From Bradyrhizobium sp. JYMT SZCCT0180 (lineage in GTDB: Bacteria; Pseudomonadota; Alphaproteobacteria; Rhizobiales; Xanthobacteraceae), in contig NZ_JAFCLZ010000001.1 of NCBI RefSeq assembly GCF_018130165.1, positions 124,001-188,000 on the forward strand: a DNA stretch of 64,000 nucleotides. The letters are read 5' to 3'. The first letter of the stretch is position 1. Each line of letters begins with the position of its first letter. The notes below the pieces were generated by a model. That model had not been told where the DNA came from. It was given only the letters and a program-made list of their open reading frames with translations, and ran no database searches. Below, piece after piece: positions 37,000 to 45,790 of this stretch. A program made the position numbers and the translations under genes.

Positions 37000-37485
37000 A
37001 TGAGCAATAACAGCAACGTCAAATTCCGCTTCAACAATTCCGAATTGTGGGGTGGATTGATCGGGCTCGGGCTCGGCCTTTTCGTCATCCGGTCCGGGCT
37101 CAAGCTGAAACTGGGAACCATCAACGATCCCGGCTCCGGCTACGTGCTGTTCTACACCGGCATCCTGATGTGCCTGTTCGCGGCATCGATCATCATAGCG
37201 TCGCTCAGCGAGGGCGGACCGACTTTCGGTTCGCGCTGGGAGAATGCGCGCTGGACCAAGCCGCTGATCGTCATCGCCTCCCTCACCGCATTTGCCTTCT
37301 CGCTCGACACGTTCGGCTTTCTGCTGTCGTCGATCCCGTTGATGGTGCTGCTGTTGCGGCTGATCGATCCGGTGCGCTGGTCGCTGGCGATCCCGATCGC
37401 CGTCATCGCGCCGCTCGGCATGTGGTGGATTCTGAAACGTTTGCTTTTGATCCAGCTGCCTTCGGGCATCTTTGAAATCGGTTGA
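37000..37485 (+). CDS. tctB: Tripartite tricarboxylate transporter small membrane protein
   Basis: A 161-residue protein with four hydrophobic segments, as usual for TctB. The N-terminal segment ELWGGLIGLGLGLFVIRSG and a loop with NDPGSGYVLFYTGI are characteristic. It pairs with TctA, whose start lies 7 bp after its stop. Confidence 0.88.
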   Translation: MSNNSNVKFRFNNSELWGGLIGLGLGLFVIRSGLKLKLGTINDPGSGYVLFYTGILMCLFAASIIIASLSEGGPTFGSRWENARWTKPLIVIASLTAFAFSLDTFGFLLSSIPLMVLLLRLIDPVRWSLAIPIAVIAPLGMWWILKRLLLIQLPSGIFEIG

Positions 37486-37492
37486 CCGCGAC

Positions 37493-39001
37493 ATGGACAC
37501 CATCATCAACGTCGCGCACGGTTTCGGCATCGCTCTGTTGCCGGTCAACCTGGTCTATTGCTTCATCGGCGTCTTCATCGGCACGCTGGTCGGCGTGCTC
37601 CCCGGCATCGGGCCGATCTCGGCGATGTCGCTGTTGCTGCCGGTCACGCTGTCGGGAACGCCGGAATCCGGCATCATCATGATGGCCGGCATCTATTATG
37701 GCTCGATGTATGGCGGATCGACCACGTCGATCCTGGTCAACATCCCCGGGGAAGCGGCTTCCGTCGTCACCTGCATCGACGGCCACCAGATGGCGAAACA
37801 AGGCCGCGCCGGGCCGGCGCTCGGCATCTCTGCCTTCGGCTCCTTCATCGCCGGTACCTTCGCGCTGATCGCCTTGATGCTGGTGGCGCCGTCCCTGGCC
37901 AGCGTCGCGATCGCGTTCGGGCCGGCCGACTATTTCAGCCTGATGGCGCTGGGCCTCGTGGTGCTGACCTTCCTCACGCAGGGATCGATGGCGAAGGCGC
38001 TGCTGATGGCCTGCATCGGCATCGTGCTTGGCCTGATCGGGCTGGACAGCATCACCGCGCAGCCGCGCCTGACCTTCGGCCGGATTGAATTGATCGACGG
38101 CATCGGCCTCGTCCCCGTGGTGATGGGCCTGTTCGGCGTCGCCGAGGTGCTGCTCAATACCGAGCAGATCATCAAGCGCGACATCATCAACGCCAAGATC
38201 ACGCAGCTGTTTCCGAGCAAGGAAGACTGGAAGGCCAGCACCGGGCCGGTCGCACGCGGAACCGTTCTCGGCTTCTTCCTCGGCATCCTGCCGGGCGGCG
38301 GCGCCGTGATCTCGTCATTTGCGTCCTACGCGCTGGAGAAGCGGCTGTCGAAAACGCCGGAGCGTTTTGGCAATGGCGCGATCGAAGGCGTGGCGGGACC
38401 CGAAGCCGCCAACAATGCCGCGGCGGGCGGCGCCTTCATTCCGCTGATGACGCTGGGCATCCCGCCGAACGTGGTGATGGCGTTATTGTTGGGCGCGTTC
38501 GTGATCCACGGCCTGCAGCCAGGTCCGCTGCTGATCACCCAGAACCCGGGCCTGTTCTGGGGCATTGTTGCCAGCATGTATATCGGCAATGTGATGCTGC
38601 TGGTGCTCAATCTGCCGATGATCGGGATGTGGGTTCAGCTGCTGAAGCTGCCGTACAACATTCTGTTTCCGCTGATCGTCCTGTTCACGATCATCGGTGT
38701 CTATTGCTCCAGCAACAACGTGTTCGACGTCTACGTCATGATCGCGTTCGGCGTGATCGGCTATTTCATGCGCAAGCTCGGCTACGAGCCGGCGCCGCTG
38801 GTGCTGGCCTTCGTGCTCGGGCCGATGCTGGAGAACAATTTGCGTAAATCGCTGATCCTCTCGCAGGGTGACCTGATGACCTTCGTCACACGGCCGATCT
38901 CGGCCACCTGCCTGGCGCTCGCGGTGGTGCTGCTGGTCGGACCGCTGCTGCCCTCGCTGCGCAAGAAGCGCGAGCTGGTCGCGCTGGATGAAGGGGTTTG
39001 A
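37493..39001 (+). CDS. tctA: Tripartite tricarboxylate transporter large membrane protein
   Basis: A 502-residue inner-membrane protein with about 10-12 hydrophobic segments. GVLPGIGPISAMSLLLPVTL (near residues 37-56) and the later GILPGGGAVISSFASYALE are the two family loops with PG-x-G. ATG 37493 is preferred; an in-frame start at 37472 lies inside tctB. It forms the transport channel of the TctCBA sodium- or proton-driven system. The IclR gene downstream is convergent, with a repeat in the gap. Confidence 0.92.
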   Translation: MDTIINVAHGFGIALLPVNLVYCFIGVFIGTLVGVLPGIGPISAMSLLLPVTLSGTPESGIIMMAGIYYGSMYGGSTTSILVNIPGEAASVVTCIDGHQMAKQGRAGPALGISAFGSFIAGTFALIALMLVAPSLASVAIAFGPADYFSLMALGLVVLTFLTQGSMAKALLMACIGIVLGLIGLDSITAQPRLTFGRIELIDGIGLVPVVMGLFGVAEVLLNTEQIIKRDIINAKITQLFPSKEDWKASTGPVARGTVLGFFLGILPGGGAVISSFASYALEKRLSKTPERFGNGAIEGVAGPEAANNAAAGGAFIPLMTLGIPPNVVMALLLGAFVIHGLQPGPLLITQNPGLFWGIVASMYIGNVMLLVLNLPMIGMWVQLLKLPYNILFPLIVLFTIIGVYCSSNNVFDVYVMIAFGVIGYFMRKLGYEPAPLVLAFVLGPMLENNLRKSLILSQGDLMTFVTRPISATCLALAVVLLVGPLLPSLRKKRELVALDEGV

Positions 39002-39002
39002 T

Positions 39003-39124
39003 CGTGGCTTCATCCTTCGAGACGCCACGCTTGCGCGTGGCTCCTCAGGATGAGGTCTGACAGTTCAAGTGTTAGACCCTCATGGTGAGGAGCGCGGCAA
39101 CGCCGCGCGTCTCGAACCACGAGG
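39003..39124. repeat. Imperfect palindromic repeat between tctA and iclR-type gene
   Basis: The left half includes TCGAGACGCCACGC and CTCCTCAGGATGAGG; the right half contains CCTCATGGTGAGGAGCGCG and GCGTCTCGAACCACGAGG. The halves pair with interruptions. It fills a convergent gap and probably acts as a bidirectional transcript end. Confidence 0.7.
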
Positions 39125-39158
39125 CCACCGAATACGCCGCATTGATTCCGAACTCGCC

Positions 39159-39995
39159 CTAGCTCGGCTTGATCACCTTCAGCGCACCCGGTTTCGCCGG
39201 CTGCGCCATTGCCCGTGTCAGGATCAACGCTTCCTTCTTCAGCATCTCCGCAAGTTCGGTTTCGCGCCGCCTGATCCGGTCGCTGGAGGCGCCGACGCTC
39301 AGCGCCGCAATCACCTGCCCGGCATCGTCGCGGATCGGCACGCCGACCCCGCCCATGCCGGGAAGCGCGACGTCGATCTGCACGGTGTGGCCATGCTTGC
39401 GGGCAGCCATGATCCGCTCGCGCAGATATTTCGATGTGATGCGCGGCGATTTCGCCAGCCGCGGCATGATGATTTCGATGATGGCGTCGATCTCGGCGTC
39501 CGGCAACCATACCATCAGCGCAAGGCTGCCGGCGCCGACGCCGAGCGGCCGGCGGCTGCCGATCTGCAGGTAATTGGGCTGCAACGGATGGCTGCCGACG
39601 GAGCGCGCCAGATACAGCGCCTCTACCCCGCTGCGCACCGACAACAGCGCGGTATCGGCGGATCGCTCCGAAAGCCGCAGCAGGCTCGGCTGCGCCAGCT
39701 CGGCGATGTCGACGGTGCGGCGCGCGCTAACCGCCATCACCCGCGCCTCCTGGCCGAGCTCGTAGGTTTTCGCGCCGGTCACGCGGGTGACAAAGCCCTC
39801 CTCGATCAGCGAGCCGAGGATGCGCAGCGCCGTCGCCTTGTTCAGCGAGGTGACGTCAGCGATCTCGGTGAGCCGCAGCGGCGAGTTCTGCGCCAGCACG
39901 CGCAGGATCGCGCAGACCTTCTGGATGGCGTTGAAATTGGCCGGCTGCCCGACGACGGACAGCGCTGGCTTCTTCTTAGGTGACGTCGCGTTCAT
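39159..39995 (-). CDS. IclR family transcriptional regulator
   Basis: A 278-residue regulator with an N-terminal wHTH (NAIQKVCAILRVLAQNSPLR, then LTEIADVTSLNKATALRILG, residues 22-61) and a C-terminal GAF-like effector domain with RIRRRETELAEML near its end. ATG 39995 follows AAGGGCGGC. It is divergent from nothing nearby but lies between the convergent tctCBA operon and the M20 peptidase gene on the same strand, either of which could be its target. Confidence 0.88.
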   Translation of the reverse strand: MNATSPKKKPALSVVGQPANFNAIQKVCAILRVLAQNSPLRLTEIADVTSLNKATALRILGSLIEEGFVTRVTGAKTYELGQEARVMAVSARRTVDIAELAQPSLLRLSERSADTALLSVRSGVEALYLARSVGSHPLQPNYLQIGSRRPLGVGAGSLALMVWLPDAEIDAIIEIIMPRLAKSPRITSKYLRERIMAARKHGHTVQIDVALPGMGGVGVPIRDDAGQVIAALSVGASSDRIRRRETELAEMLKKEALILTRAMAQPAKPGALKVIKPS

Positions 39996-40159
39996 GCCGC
40001 CCTTCCCCGCATCGCGCTCCCCTGATCCTAGAGAGCGCGGCGCGCGGACGACAGAGCAATATTTCGCCTGACGATACGCCGAGGTAATATTTGTACGTGA
40101 AAATGGCAATTTCGCGCCGCAGCATCATTCTTATTCCGTCACACGAACCATTTGCGGCA

Positions 40160-41545
40160 TCACGATTTACGCGGCACCTCGCCCAGATCCCAGAACAGGC
40201 CTGCCATGATGGCCAGCGCTTCCTCGGTGACCGGCAGGAGGATGTGTTCATCCGGCGCGTGCTGCGAGCAGCCGGGATAGGAATGCGGAATCCAGATCGT
40301 CGGCAGGCCGAGCCCTTCGGCAAAGACGCCATTGGGCAGCGAGCCGCCGATATTCGGCAGGATCGCCGGCGCCTTTCCGGTGGTCTGCCGGATCGAGTTC
40401 GCCGCCCAGTTGACCCAGGGGCTGTCCAGATCGGTACGTGACGCGCCAAACCTCTGCTGCCCGCTGACATCCACCATCGGAAAGCCATTGGCGTGCAGAT
40501 AGGTCCTGACAGCGTCGACCACCTTTTCGTATTCGGTGCCGACCACGAAGCGAAGCTGCAGAACGGCACGAGCCACGCCTGGAATCGCGTTCGCCGGCTG
40601 ATCGATATTGCCCGATGACATCGCCAGCACTTCGAGCGTGTTCCAGGCATAGACCCGTTCGGCGGCGGAGAGGCCGTCCTCGCCCCAGTTCTCGGAGACC
40701 TGCGGCTCATCCGCCGTGGGCTCGACCTCCACATCGGCAAGTGCCGTGCGGATCAGGTTCGAGATGCGCGGCGGCTTCATGATGTCGAGCTTCATCCGCC
40801 CCCTGTGATCGACCAGCGCGGCGATCGCGTTGGCCAGGATGGTCGCGGGGTTGGCGAGCAGGCCGCCCCAATTGCCGGAATGATTGCCGCCTTCGCGCAG
40901 GTTGACGTCGAGATGGATGCGCACGCCGCCGCGGCAGCCGAGGAAGATGGTGGGACGATCCGCCGAAAGCCGCGGACCATCGGATGCGAGCAACAGGTCG
41001 GCCTTGAGTTCCTGCTGCAGCGACTCGCAGACCTCAGCCAGATCAGGCGAACCGATCTCCTCGCTGGTCTCGATGATGAACTTGGCATTGAAGCCGAGCT
41101 TGCCGCCACGGGCTTCGCGGACCGCCCGCAACGCCGCCATGTTGATGCTGTGCTGCCCCTTGTTGTCGGCGGTGCCGCGGCCGTAGACGCGATCGCCCTT
41201 GGTCGTGGTTTGCCACGGATTGAGATTGTCGCGCCATTCACCGACCATACCACCCACGACATCGCCATGGCCGTACGACAGGACTGTCAACAGCGAAGGA
41301 TCCTCGCGATAGTCCGCCAGCAGATACGGACCCTTGCCGATCGGCGACTCGATCAGCCGGGTCGAAAACCCGAGCTCTTCAAAGGCAGGCTGCAGTCCTT
41401 CCACGAGATAGGCGCGCAGGGGATCGCCCGGCAGCGGCTCCTGGCTCTGCGTAGGGAAACCGACCCGGCGGTTGAGCTCGGCGAGAAATTCGCCGGAGTG
41501 AAACTGCTGACGGACATTTTCAATCGCGTCGGCTCTCGTTGCCAT
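40160..41545 (-). CDS. M20 family metallopeptidase/deacylase
   Basis: A 461-residue di-zinc hydrolase. VLSYGHGDVV (near residues 86-95) and VYGRGTADNKGQH (near 117-129) give metal ligands, IETSEEIGSPDL (near 156-167) gives the catalytic/metal Glu pair, and IPHSYPGCSQHAPDEH near 429-444 gives the last metal His. A central dimerisation domain is present. It would cut an amide bond in a dipeptide-like or N-acyl substrate. ATG 41545 follows AAGGAAAGAG. It is divergent from a flavin monooxygenase gene with a 12-bp perfect palindrome in the leader. Confidence 0.88.
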   Translation of the reverse strand: MATRADAIENVRQQFHSGEFLAELNRRVGFPTQSQEPLPGDPLRAYLVEGLQPAFEELGFSTRLIESPIGKGPYLLADYREDPSLLTVLSYGHGDVVGGMVGEWRDNLNPWQTTTKGDRVYGRGTADNKGQHSINMAALRAVREARGGKLGFNAKFIIETSEEIGSPDLAEVCESLQQELKADLLLASDGPRLSADRPTIFLGCRGGVRIHLDVNLREGGNHSGNWGGLLANPATILANAIAALVDHRGRMKLDIMKPPRISNLIRTALADVEVEPTADEPQVSENWGEDGLSAAERVYAWNTLEVLAMSSGNIDQPANAIPGVARAVLQLRFVVGTEYEKVVDAVRTYLHANGFPMVDVSGQQRFGASRTDLDSPWVNWAANSIRQTTGKAPAILPNIGGSLPNGVFAEGLGLPTIWIPHSYPGCSQHAPDEHILLPVTEEALAIMAGLFWDLGEVPRKS

Positions 41546-41559
41546 GCTCTTTCCTTTTG

Positions 41560-41571
41560 CGTTCGCGAACG
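41560..41571. promoter_or_regulatory. Perfect palindrome upstream of the M20 gene
   Basis: CGTTCGCGAACG is a 12-bp perfect palindrome 15 bases upstream of the M20 start in the 182-bp divergent gap. Its position suits an operator for a repressor; the protein that might bind it is unknown. In GC-rich DNA such a palindrome can occur by chance. Confidence 0.35.
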
Positions 41572-41727
41572 TATCACTGGTTAGTGTAGCCAGACAATCC
41601 ATCTACTGGAAGTAGCACAAGTCGGACCGAATAGGGCCTTGCTAAGCCTCATGGAATGCAACAATTTCCGCCAACAGCCGGCACCCGACCAGGCGGCGTA
41701 TCCGGGAATACCCAAGGTTCCACCATC

Positions 41728-43116
41728 ATGAAAAAACAGATCCGGCTCAACGCCTTTGCCATGAACTGCGTGGCGCATCAATCGCCCGGGCTGTGGACCC
41801 ATCCGCGCGACCGCACCCTTGACTATAATCGCCTGCCCTATTGGCTCGATCTCGCCAGGACGCTGGAACGCGGGCGTTTCGACGGCCTGTTTCTCGCCGA
41901 CGTGTTCGGCGTCTATGACGTGTTCGGCTCCAGCCCCGACGCGGCGCTGCGCAACGCCGCGCAGACCCCCTCGAATGAACCCTTGATGCTGATTCCGGCG
42001 ATGGCGGCGGTGACGAAGCATCTCGGCTTCGGCGTCACCAGCAATCTGTCGTTCGAGCCGCCCTATCCGTTCGCGCGGCGGATGTCGACGCTCGATCACC
42101 TCACCGAGGGACGGGTCGGCTGGAACGTGGTGACCGGCTATCTCGACAGCGCCGCGCGCGGCGCCGGCAAGGACAAGCAGACCGCGCATGACGACCGCTA
42201 CGAGATCGCGGACGAATATATGGAGCTGGTCTACAAGCTCTGGGAAGGCAGCTGGGAAGACGCCGCCGTGTTGCGCGACCGCGCGCGCGGCATCTTCGCC
42301 GATCCTGCCAAGGTGCATCCGATCTCGCATGAGGGCAATCATTACCGGCTCAATGCGATTCATCTCAGCGAACCGTCGCCGCAGCGCACGCCGGTGCTGT
42401 ACCAGGCCGGCACCTCGCCGCGCGGCCGGCAGTTCGCGGCCCGGCACGCCGAATGCGTGTTCATGTCGGGCCCGTCGGCCAAGATAATCGGGCCGCGCGT
42501 GTCGGCGATCCGCGCTGAGGCCAAGGCAATCGGGCGCAACCCGGCCGAGATCCTGATGTTCTCGATGATGACGATCATCCTCGGCAGCACCGAGGCGGAG
42601 GCCAAGGCGAAATACGCCGACTATCGCAAGCACATCAATCCCGAGGGCGCGCTGGCGCTGATGTCGGGCTGGACCGGCGTCGATTTCTCCGGCTACGACC
42701 TCGACCAGCAGGTCCGCCACGTCCAGAACGACGCCGGCCGCTCCGCGCTCGACAACGTCACCCGCGCCGATCCGGATCGGGTCTGGACCGTGCGCGAAGT
42801 CATCGAACATGTCGGCATCGGCGGCGCCGGACCCGTCGTGGTCGGCACGCCCGAGAAGGTCGCCGACGATATCGAGGCCTGGTTCGAGCAGACCGACGTC
42901 GACGGCCTCAACGTCGCCTTCGCCACCTCGCCCGGCGATTTCGAGGATATCGCCGACATGCTGGTACCCGAATTGACCCGGCGCGGACGATACAAGAGCG
43001 CGTATGCCGAGGGCACGCTGCGCGAGAAGCTGTTCGGCGAGGGCCGCGCCAGGCTGACGGCGCAGCACCCGGCGAGCCAGTATCGGCCGGGTACGCGGGT
43101 GAAGGCGGCGGAGTAG
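41728..43116 (+). CDS. LLM-class flavin-dependent monooxygenase (NtaA/DmoA type)
   Basis: A 462-residue luciferase-like monooxygenase. Family blocks are FDGLFLADVFGVYDV near residues 51-65, NLSFEPPYPFARRMSTLDHL near 109-128, GRVGWNVVTGYLDSAARG near 131-148 and TPVLYQAGTSPRGRQFAARH near 223-242. ATG 41728 is used. It is a distant paralogue of the enzyme at 22338-23705 and, like it, has no adjacent flavin reductase. It is divergent from an M20 peptidase gene, which may act on the same compound. Confidence 0.88.
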   Translation: MKKQIRLNAFAMNCVAHQSPGLWTHPRDRTLDYNRLPYWLDLARTLERGRFDGLFLADVFGVYDVFGSSPDAALRNAAQTPSNEPLMLIPAMAAVTKHLGFGVTSNLSFEPPYPFARRMSTLDHLTEGRVGWNVVTGYLDSAARGAGKDKQTAHDDRYEIADEYMELVYKLWEGSWEDAAVLRDRARGIFADPAKVHPISHEGNHYRLNAIHLSEPSPQRTPVLYQAGTSPRGRQFAARHAECVFMSGPSAKIIGPRVSAIRAEAKAIGRNPAEILMFSMMTIILGSTEAEAKAKYADYRKHINPEGALALMSGWTGVDFSGYDLDQQVRHVQNDAGRSALDNVTRADPDRVWTVREVIEHVGIGGAGPVVVGTPEKVADDIEAWFEQTDVDGLNVAFATSPGDFEDIADMLVPELTRRGRYKSAYAEGTLREKLFGEGRARLTAQHPASQYRPGTRVKAAE

Positions 43117-43130
43117 ACCGTCTCGTAGTC

Positions 43131-43224
43131 CGTAGGGTGGGCAAAGCGAAGCGTGCCCACCATTGGAGACCGAGATCTGGATGGATGGTGGGCACGGCGC
43201 ACGTGCGCCTTTGCCCACCCTACG
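43131..43224. repeat. Palindromic repeat, family CGTAGGGTGGGCAAAG
   Basis: Ends CGTAGGGTGGGCAAAGCG and CGCCTTTGCCCACCCTACG pair, with GTGCCCACCAT and its complement inside. A second copy is at 62241-62363. It lies between convergent genes. Confidence 0.88.
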
Positions 43225-43235
43225 ACAGCATTCAA

Positions 43236-44900
43236 TCAATTCACCGAATTACTCACCACCACCTCGATCAGCTTGGTGCCGGGGCGACCAATCGCCGACG
43301 ACAGCACGGACTTCAACTGGCCTGGATCGGTGACGCGAATAGCTTCCAGCCCGAGCGATTTGGCGAGCCCGGTGAAATCGACCGGCGGATCGACGAAGTC
43401 CATGCCGACATAATGGTCGTCGCCGTGGAAGGCGAGCAGGCGCTGCTTGATGATGCGGTAGCCGCCATTGTTGACGATGACGAAGGTCAGCGGCAATTTG
43501 TGGTTCGCGGCGGTCCATAGCGACTGGATCGAATACATCGAGCTGCCGTCGCCGGAATAACACACCACCGGGCGCTCGGGATTGGCGAGGCTGACGCCGA
43601 CCGAAGCCGGCAGGCCCCAGCCGATGCCGCCCGAGGCCAGCGCGTGATAGCCGTAGCGGTCGCGATGCGGGCGCAGCGCCAGGATTTGCCGCGACGACGT
43701 CAGGCCTTCGTCGACCAGGATCGCATTGTCAGGCATCGCCTCGACTACTTGCAGCGCCAGCCAGTCCGGATCGATCGGCGATTTGGTACTGGCCTTCGAT
43801 ATCTGTTCGATCAGCGGCTTCCGTTTCGCGGTCCAGTTCTTTGGGGCCAGCGCGGCCACGCCCTGCTTCGCACGCGTCTCCAGCGCGCCGCCACCGGCCG
43901 ATTTCAGCGCCGGAATCAATGCGCGCAAGGTTTCCTTGACGTCGGCCTTGAGCGCGATCTCGGCGCTATAATTCTTGGCGAGGTCCCAGTCGACCAGACC
44001 GATCTGCACGATGCCGAGCCCATCGGGCAGCGGATCGACTTCGCTGTAGACCGACATCCGCAGCGGATCGGCGCCGAGCACGATCATCAGATCGTACGGC
44101 GACAGCACCTCGCGAACCTGCTTCTGCAGGCGCGACAGCGCGCCCATGAAGCACGGGCTTTCCGACAGGAAGTGCGCGCCGTAGGGCGTCGAACATTGAT
44201 AGGCCGGCGCGCCGATCGCCTCCGCGAACTGCGCGGCTTCCTTGAGCGCGTCGCTCTTGACGATCTCGTCGCCAGTGATGATGACCGGCCGTTCGGCTTT
44301 GAGGATGCGCGCGACCAGCGCCTGCAGCGCCTCGTCCGATGGTTTGACGCGGGTATCGACGCGGGTGGAGCGGCCGAGCTCGATGCCGGCTTCGGCATTG
44401 AGGATGTCGCCCGGCAGCGAGATGAACACCGGTCCGGTCGGCGGCGTAGTTGCGATCTTGGCGGCGCGGCGCACGATCCGCGGCAGGTCCTCCAGCCGCG
44501 TCACCTCGACGGCCCATTTCACCAGCGGCTCCGCCATCTGCACCAGCGGGCCATACAGCACCGGCTCCATCAGCCCGTGGCCCTGCTCCTGCTGGCCTGC
44601 GGTCAGGATCATCGGCGTGCCGGTGAAGGCCGCGTTGAACAGCGAGCCCATCGCGTTGCCGAGCCCGGGCGCAACGTGGACGTTGCAGGCGACGAGCTTG
44701 CCCGAGGCACGGCTGTAGCCGTCGGCGATCGCGACCACCAGGCTCTCCTGCATCGCCATCACATAGGTGAGGTCAGGATGATCTTTCAGGGCGTGCATGA
44801 TCGGCAGTTCGGTGGTGCCGGGATTGCCGAACAGATGCGTGACGCCCTCGTCCTTCAGCAACGCGAGAAAGGCCGAGCGCCCGGTAATGCGATTTTTCAT
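43236..44900 (-). CDS. Thiamine-diphosphate enzyme, benzoylformate-decarboxylase-like
   Basis: A 554-residue ThDP enzyme. The N-terminal half has VTHLFGNPGTTELPIMHAL, the MQESLVVAIADGYSRASGK segment with the cofactor-activating Glu, and NVHVAPGLGNAMG; the C-terminal half has YSGDGSSMYSIQSLWTAANH with the GDG-x-NN-type cofactor motif ending VIVNNGGY. The pattern follows Pseudomonas MdlC closely. As I recall MdlC, its Ser26 is Thr here and His281 aligns to Ser, while His70 is kept, so the substrate is probably not benzoylformate itself. It is a single gene; the flanks hold repeats. Confidence 0.82.
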   Translation of the reverse strand: MKNRITGRSAFLALLKDEGVTHLFGNPGTTELPIMHALKDHPDLTYVMAMQESLVVAIADGYSRASGKLVACNVHVAPGLGNAMGSLFNAAFTGTPMILTAGQQEQGHGLMEPVLYGPLVQMAEPLVKWAVEVTRLEDLPRIVRRAAKIATTPPTGPVFISLPGDILNAEAGIELGRSTRVDTRVKPSDEALQALVARILKAERPVIITGDEIVKSDALKEAAQFAEAIGAPAYQCSTPYGAHFLSESPCFMGALSRLQKQVREVLSPYDLMIVLGADPLRMSVYSEVDPLPDGLGIVQIGLVDWDLAKNYSAEIALKADVKETLRALIPALKSAGGGALETRAKQGVAALAPKNWTAKRKPLIEQISKASTKSPIDPDWLALQVVEAMPDNAILVDEGLTSSRQILALRPHRDRYGYHALASGGIGWGLPASVGVSLANPERPVVCYSGDGSSMYSIQSLWTAANHKLPLTFVIVNNGGYRIIKQRLLAFHGDDHYVGMDFVDPPVDFTGLAKSLGLEAIRVTDPGQLKSVLSSAIGRPGTKLIEVVVSNSVN

Positions 44901-45016
44901 ACTTCCTCCTGCCCGAGGTTCGTTGACCTTTCGGGATCACGCCATCATGACGATCGGCAATGATGAGATCAAATGGAGCACGGTCATGGCTGCATTGCGC
45001 TGACGAATCCCGCGAT

Positions 45017-45149
45017 CGTGTCCCGGACGCGGTGCAGCGCTTCTTAGCGATGCACCGCAGAGCCGGGACCCATATTCTTGCACGCCCAGCCTCAATGGGC
45101 CCCGGCTCAGCAGCGCAGCATTTCATGCTGCGCAGCGTCCGGGGCACGA
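45017..45149. repeat. Imperfect palindromic repeat, family TGTCCCGGACGC
   Basis: Begins GTGTCCCGGACGCGGTGC and ends GCGCAGCGTCCGGGGCAC, with imperfect pairing between. Second copy of the element at 36834-36980. It lies between the ThDP enzyme gene and the GFA gene. Confidence 0.75.
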
Positions 45150-45167
45150 GTGCGGTGATGACGACAC

Positions 45168-45683
45168 TCAAAACATCCCCTCGCGATCAGCGCGTTTCTT
45201 CTTTTTCGAGCGCTGCCAGACCACGCCGGGATAACCTTTCAGCGGCACCAGCGGCTCGCCGGTGTAGGCCCATTCCTGCAATTCCTCGATCGCGATGTGG
45301 TAGAGCGGCTGGCGGCCGGTGCGGCCGGTGAACAGCGCGCGCGGAATGTTGACCATGTGCGGCGAACGCGGCCGCTCATAGGCGATCGGCGTGCCGCAGC
45401 TGTTGCAGAAGCTGCGCGCGGTCTTGGTCGCCTTGTCTTCATAGCGCGTGATGGACGTCTTGCCCTTGGTGATGCGGAAGCGCTTGCGCCAGCTTCCGAC
45501 ATAGGTCGCATAGGCCGCGCCATGGGCGCGGCGGCTCGACGGCGTATGATCGTGCCAGGCCCAGCGCGCCGGCACGTCGATCTCGAAGCAGACTTTGCCG
45601 CACAGGCATTGGCCGGCGGCGGGTTTTCCCACCGCCACCGGTTTTGCCTTTTTCTTTTCCGTTACTTCCTCTTCCGGAAACAT
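45168..45683 (-). CDS. GFA/CENP-V family protein lacking the catalytic-zinc cysteines
   Basis: A 171-residue protein of the glutathione-dependent formaldehyde-activating fold. The first structural-zinc pair (QCLCGKVCFE near residues 25-34) and the second (FCNSCGTP near 98-105) are intact. Where the family has the CxCxxC catalytic-zinc motif before the RKAHGAA block, this protein reads DHTPSSRRAHGAA, so all three cysteines are replaced by Asp, Thr and Ser. It is therefore unlikely to bind the second zinc in the usual way. The C-terminus is lysine-rich. ATG 45683 follows GAGGACCGAGC. Confidence 0.8.
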   Translation of the reverse strand: MFPEEEVTEKKKAKPVAVGKPAAGQCLCGKVCFEIDVPARWAWHDHTPSSRRAHGAAYATYVGSWRKRFRITKGKTSITRYEDKATKTARSFCNSCGTPIAYERPRSPHMVNIPRALFTGRTGRQPLYHIAIEELQEWAYTGEPLVPLKGYPGVVWQRSKKKKRADREGMF

Positions 45684-45704
45684 GCTCGGTCCTCTCGGCG
45701 ATCA

Positions 45705-45784
45705 TGTAGCCCGGATGAGCGCAGCGACATCCGGGAGCGCTGGTGAGACCGGTCCCGGATGTCGCTTCGCTCATCCGGGCTACA
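45705..45784. repeat. Palindromic repeat TGTAGCCCGGATGAG
   Basis: TGTAGCCCGGATGAGCG at the left pairs with CGCTCATCCGGGCTACA at the right, with an internal CATCCGGGA/CCGGATG pair. It fills the gap between two co-directional minus-strand genes. No second copy was noticed in this window. Confidence 0.88.
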
Positions 45785-45790
45785 ATCTCC

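Noticed and set aside
41581..43239. 552-codon minus-strand open frame opposite the second LLM gene
   Set aside because: The plus-strand protein has full family motifs; this frame is its shadow and runs into a repeat.
43644..44963. 439-codon plus-strand open frame opposite the ThDP enzyme gene
   Set aside because: Composition is that of a reverse-complement shadow; the minus-strand gene is certain.
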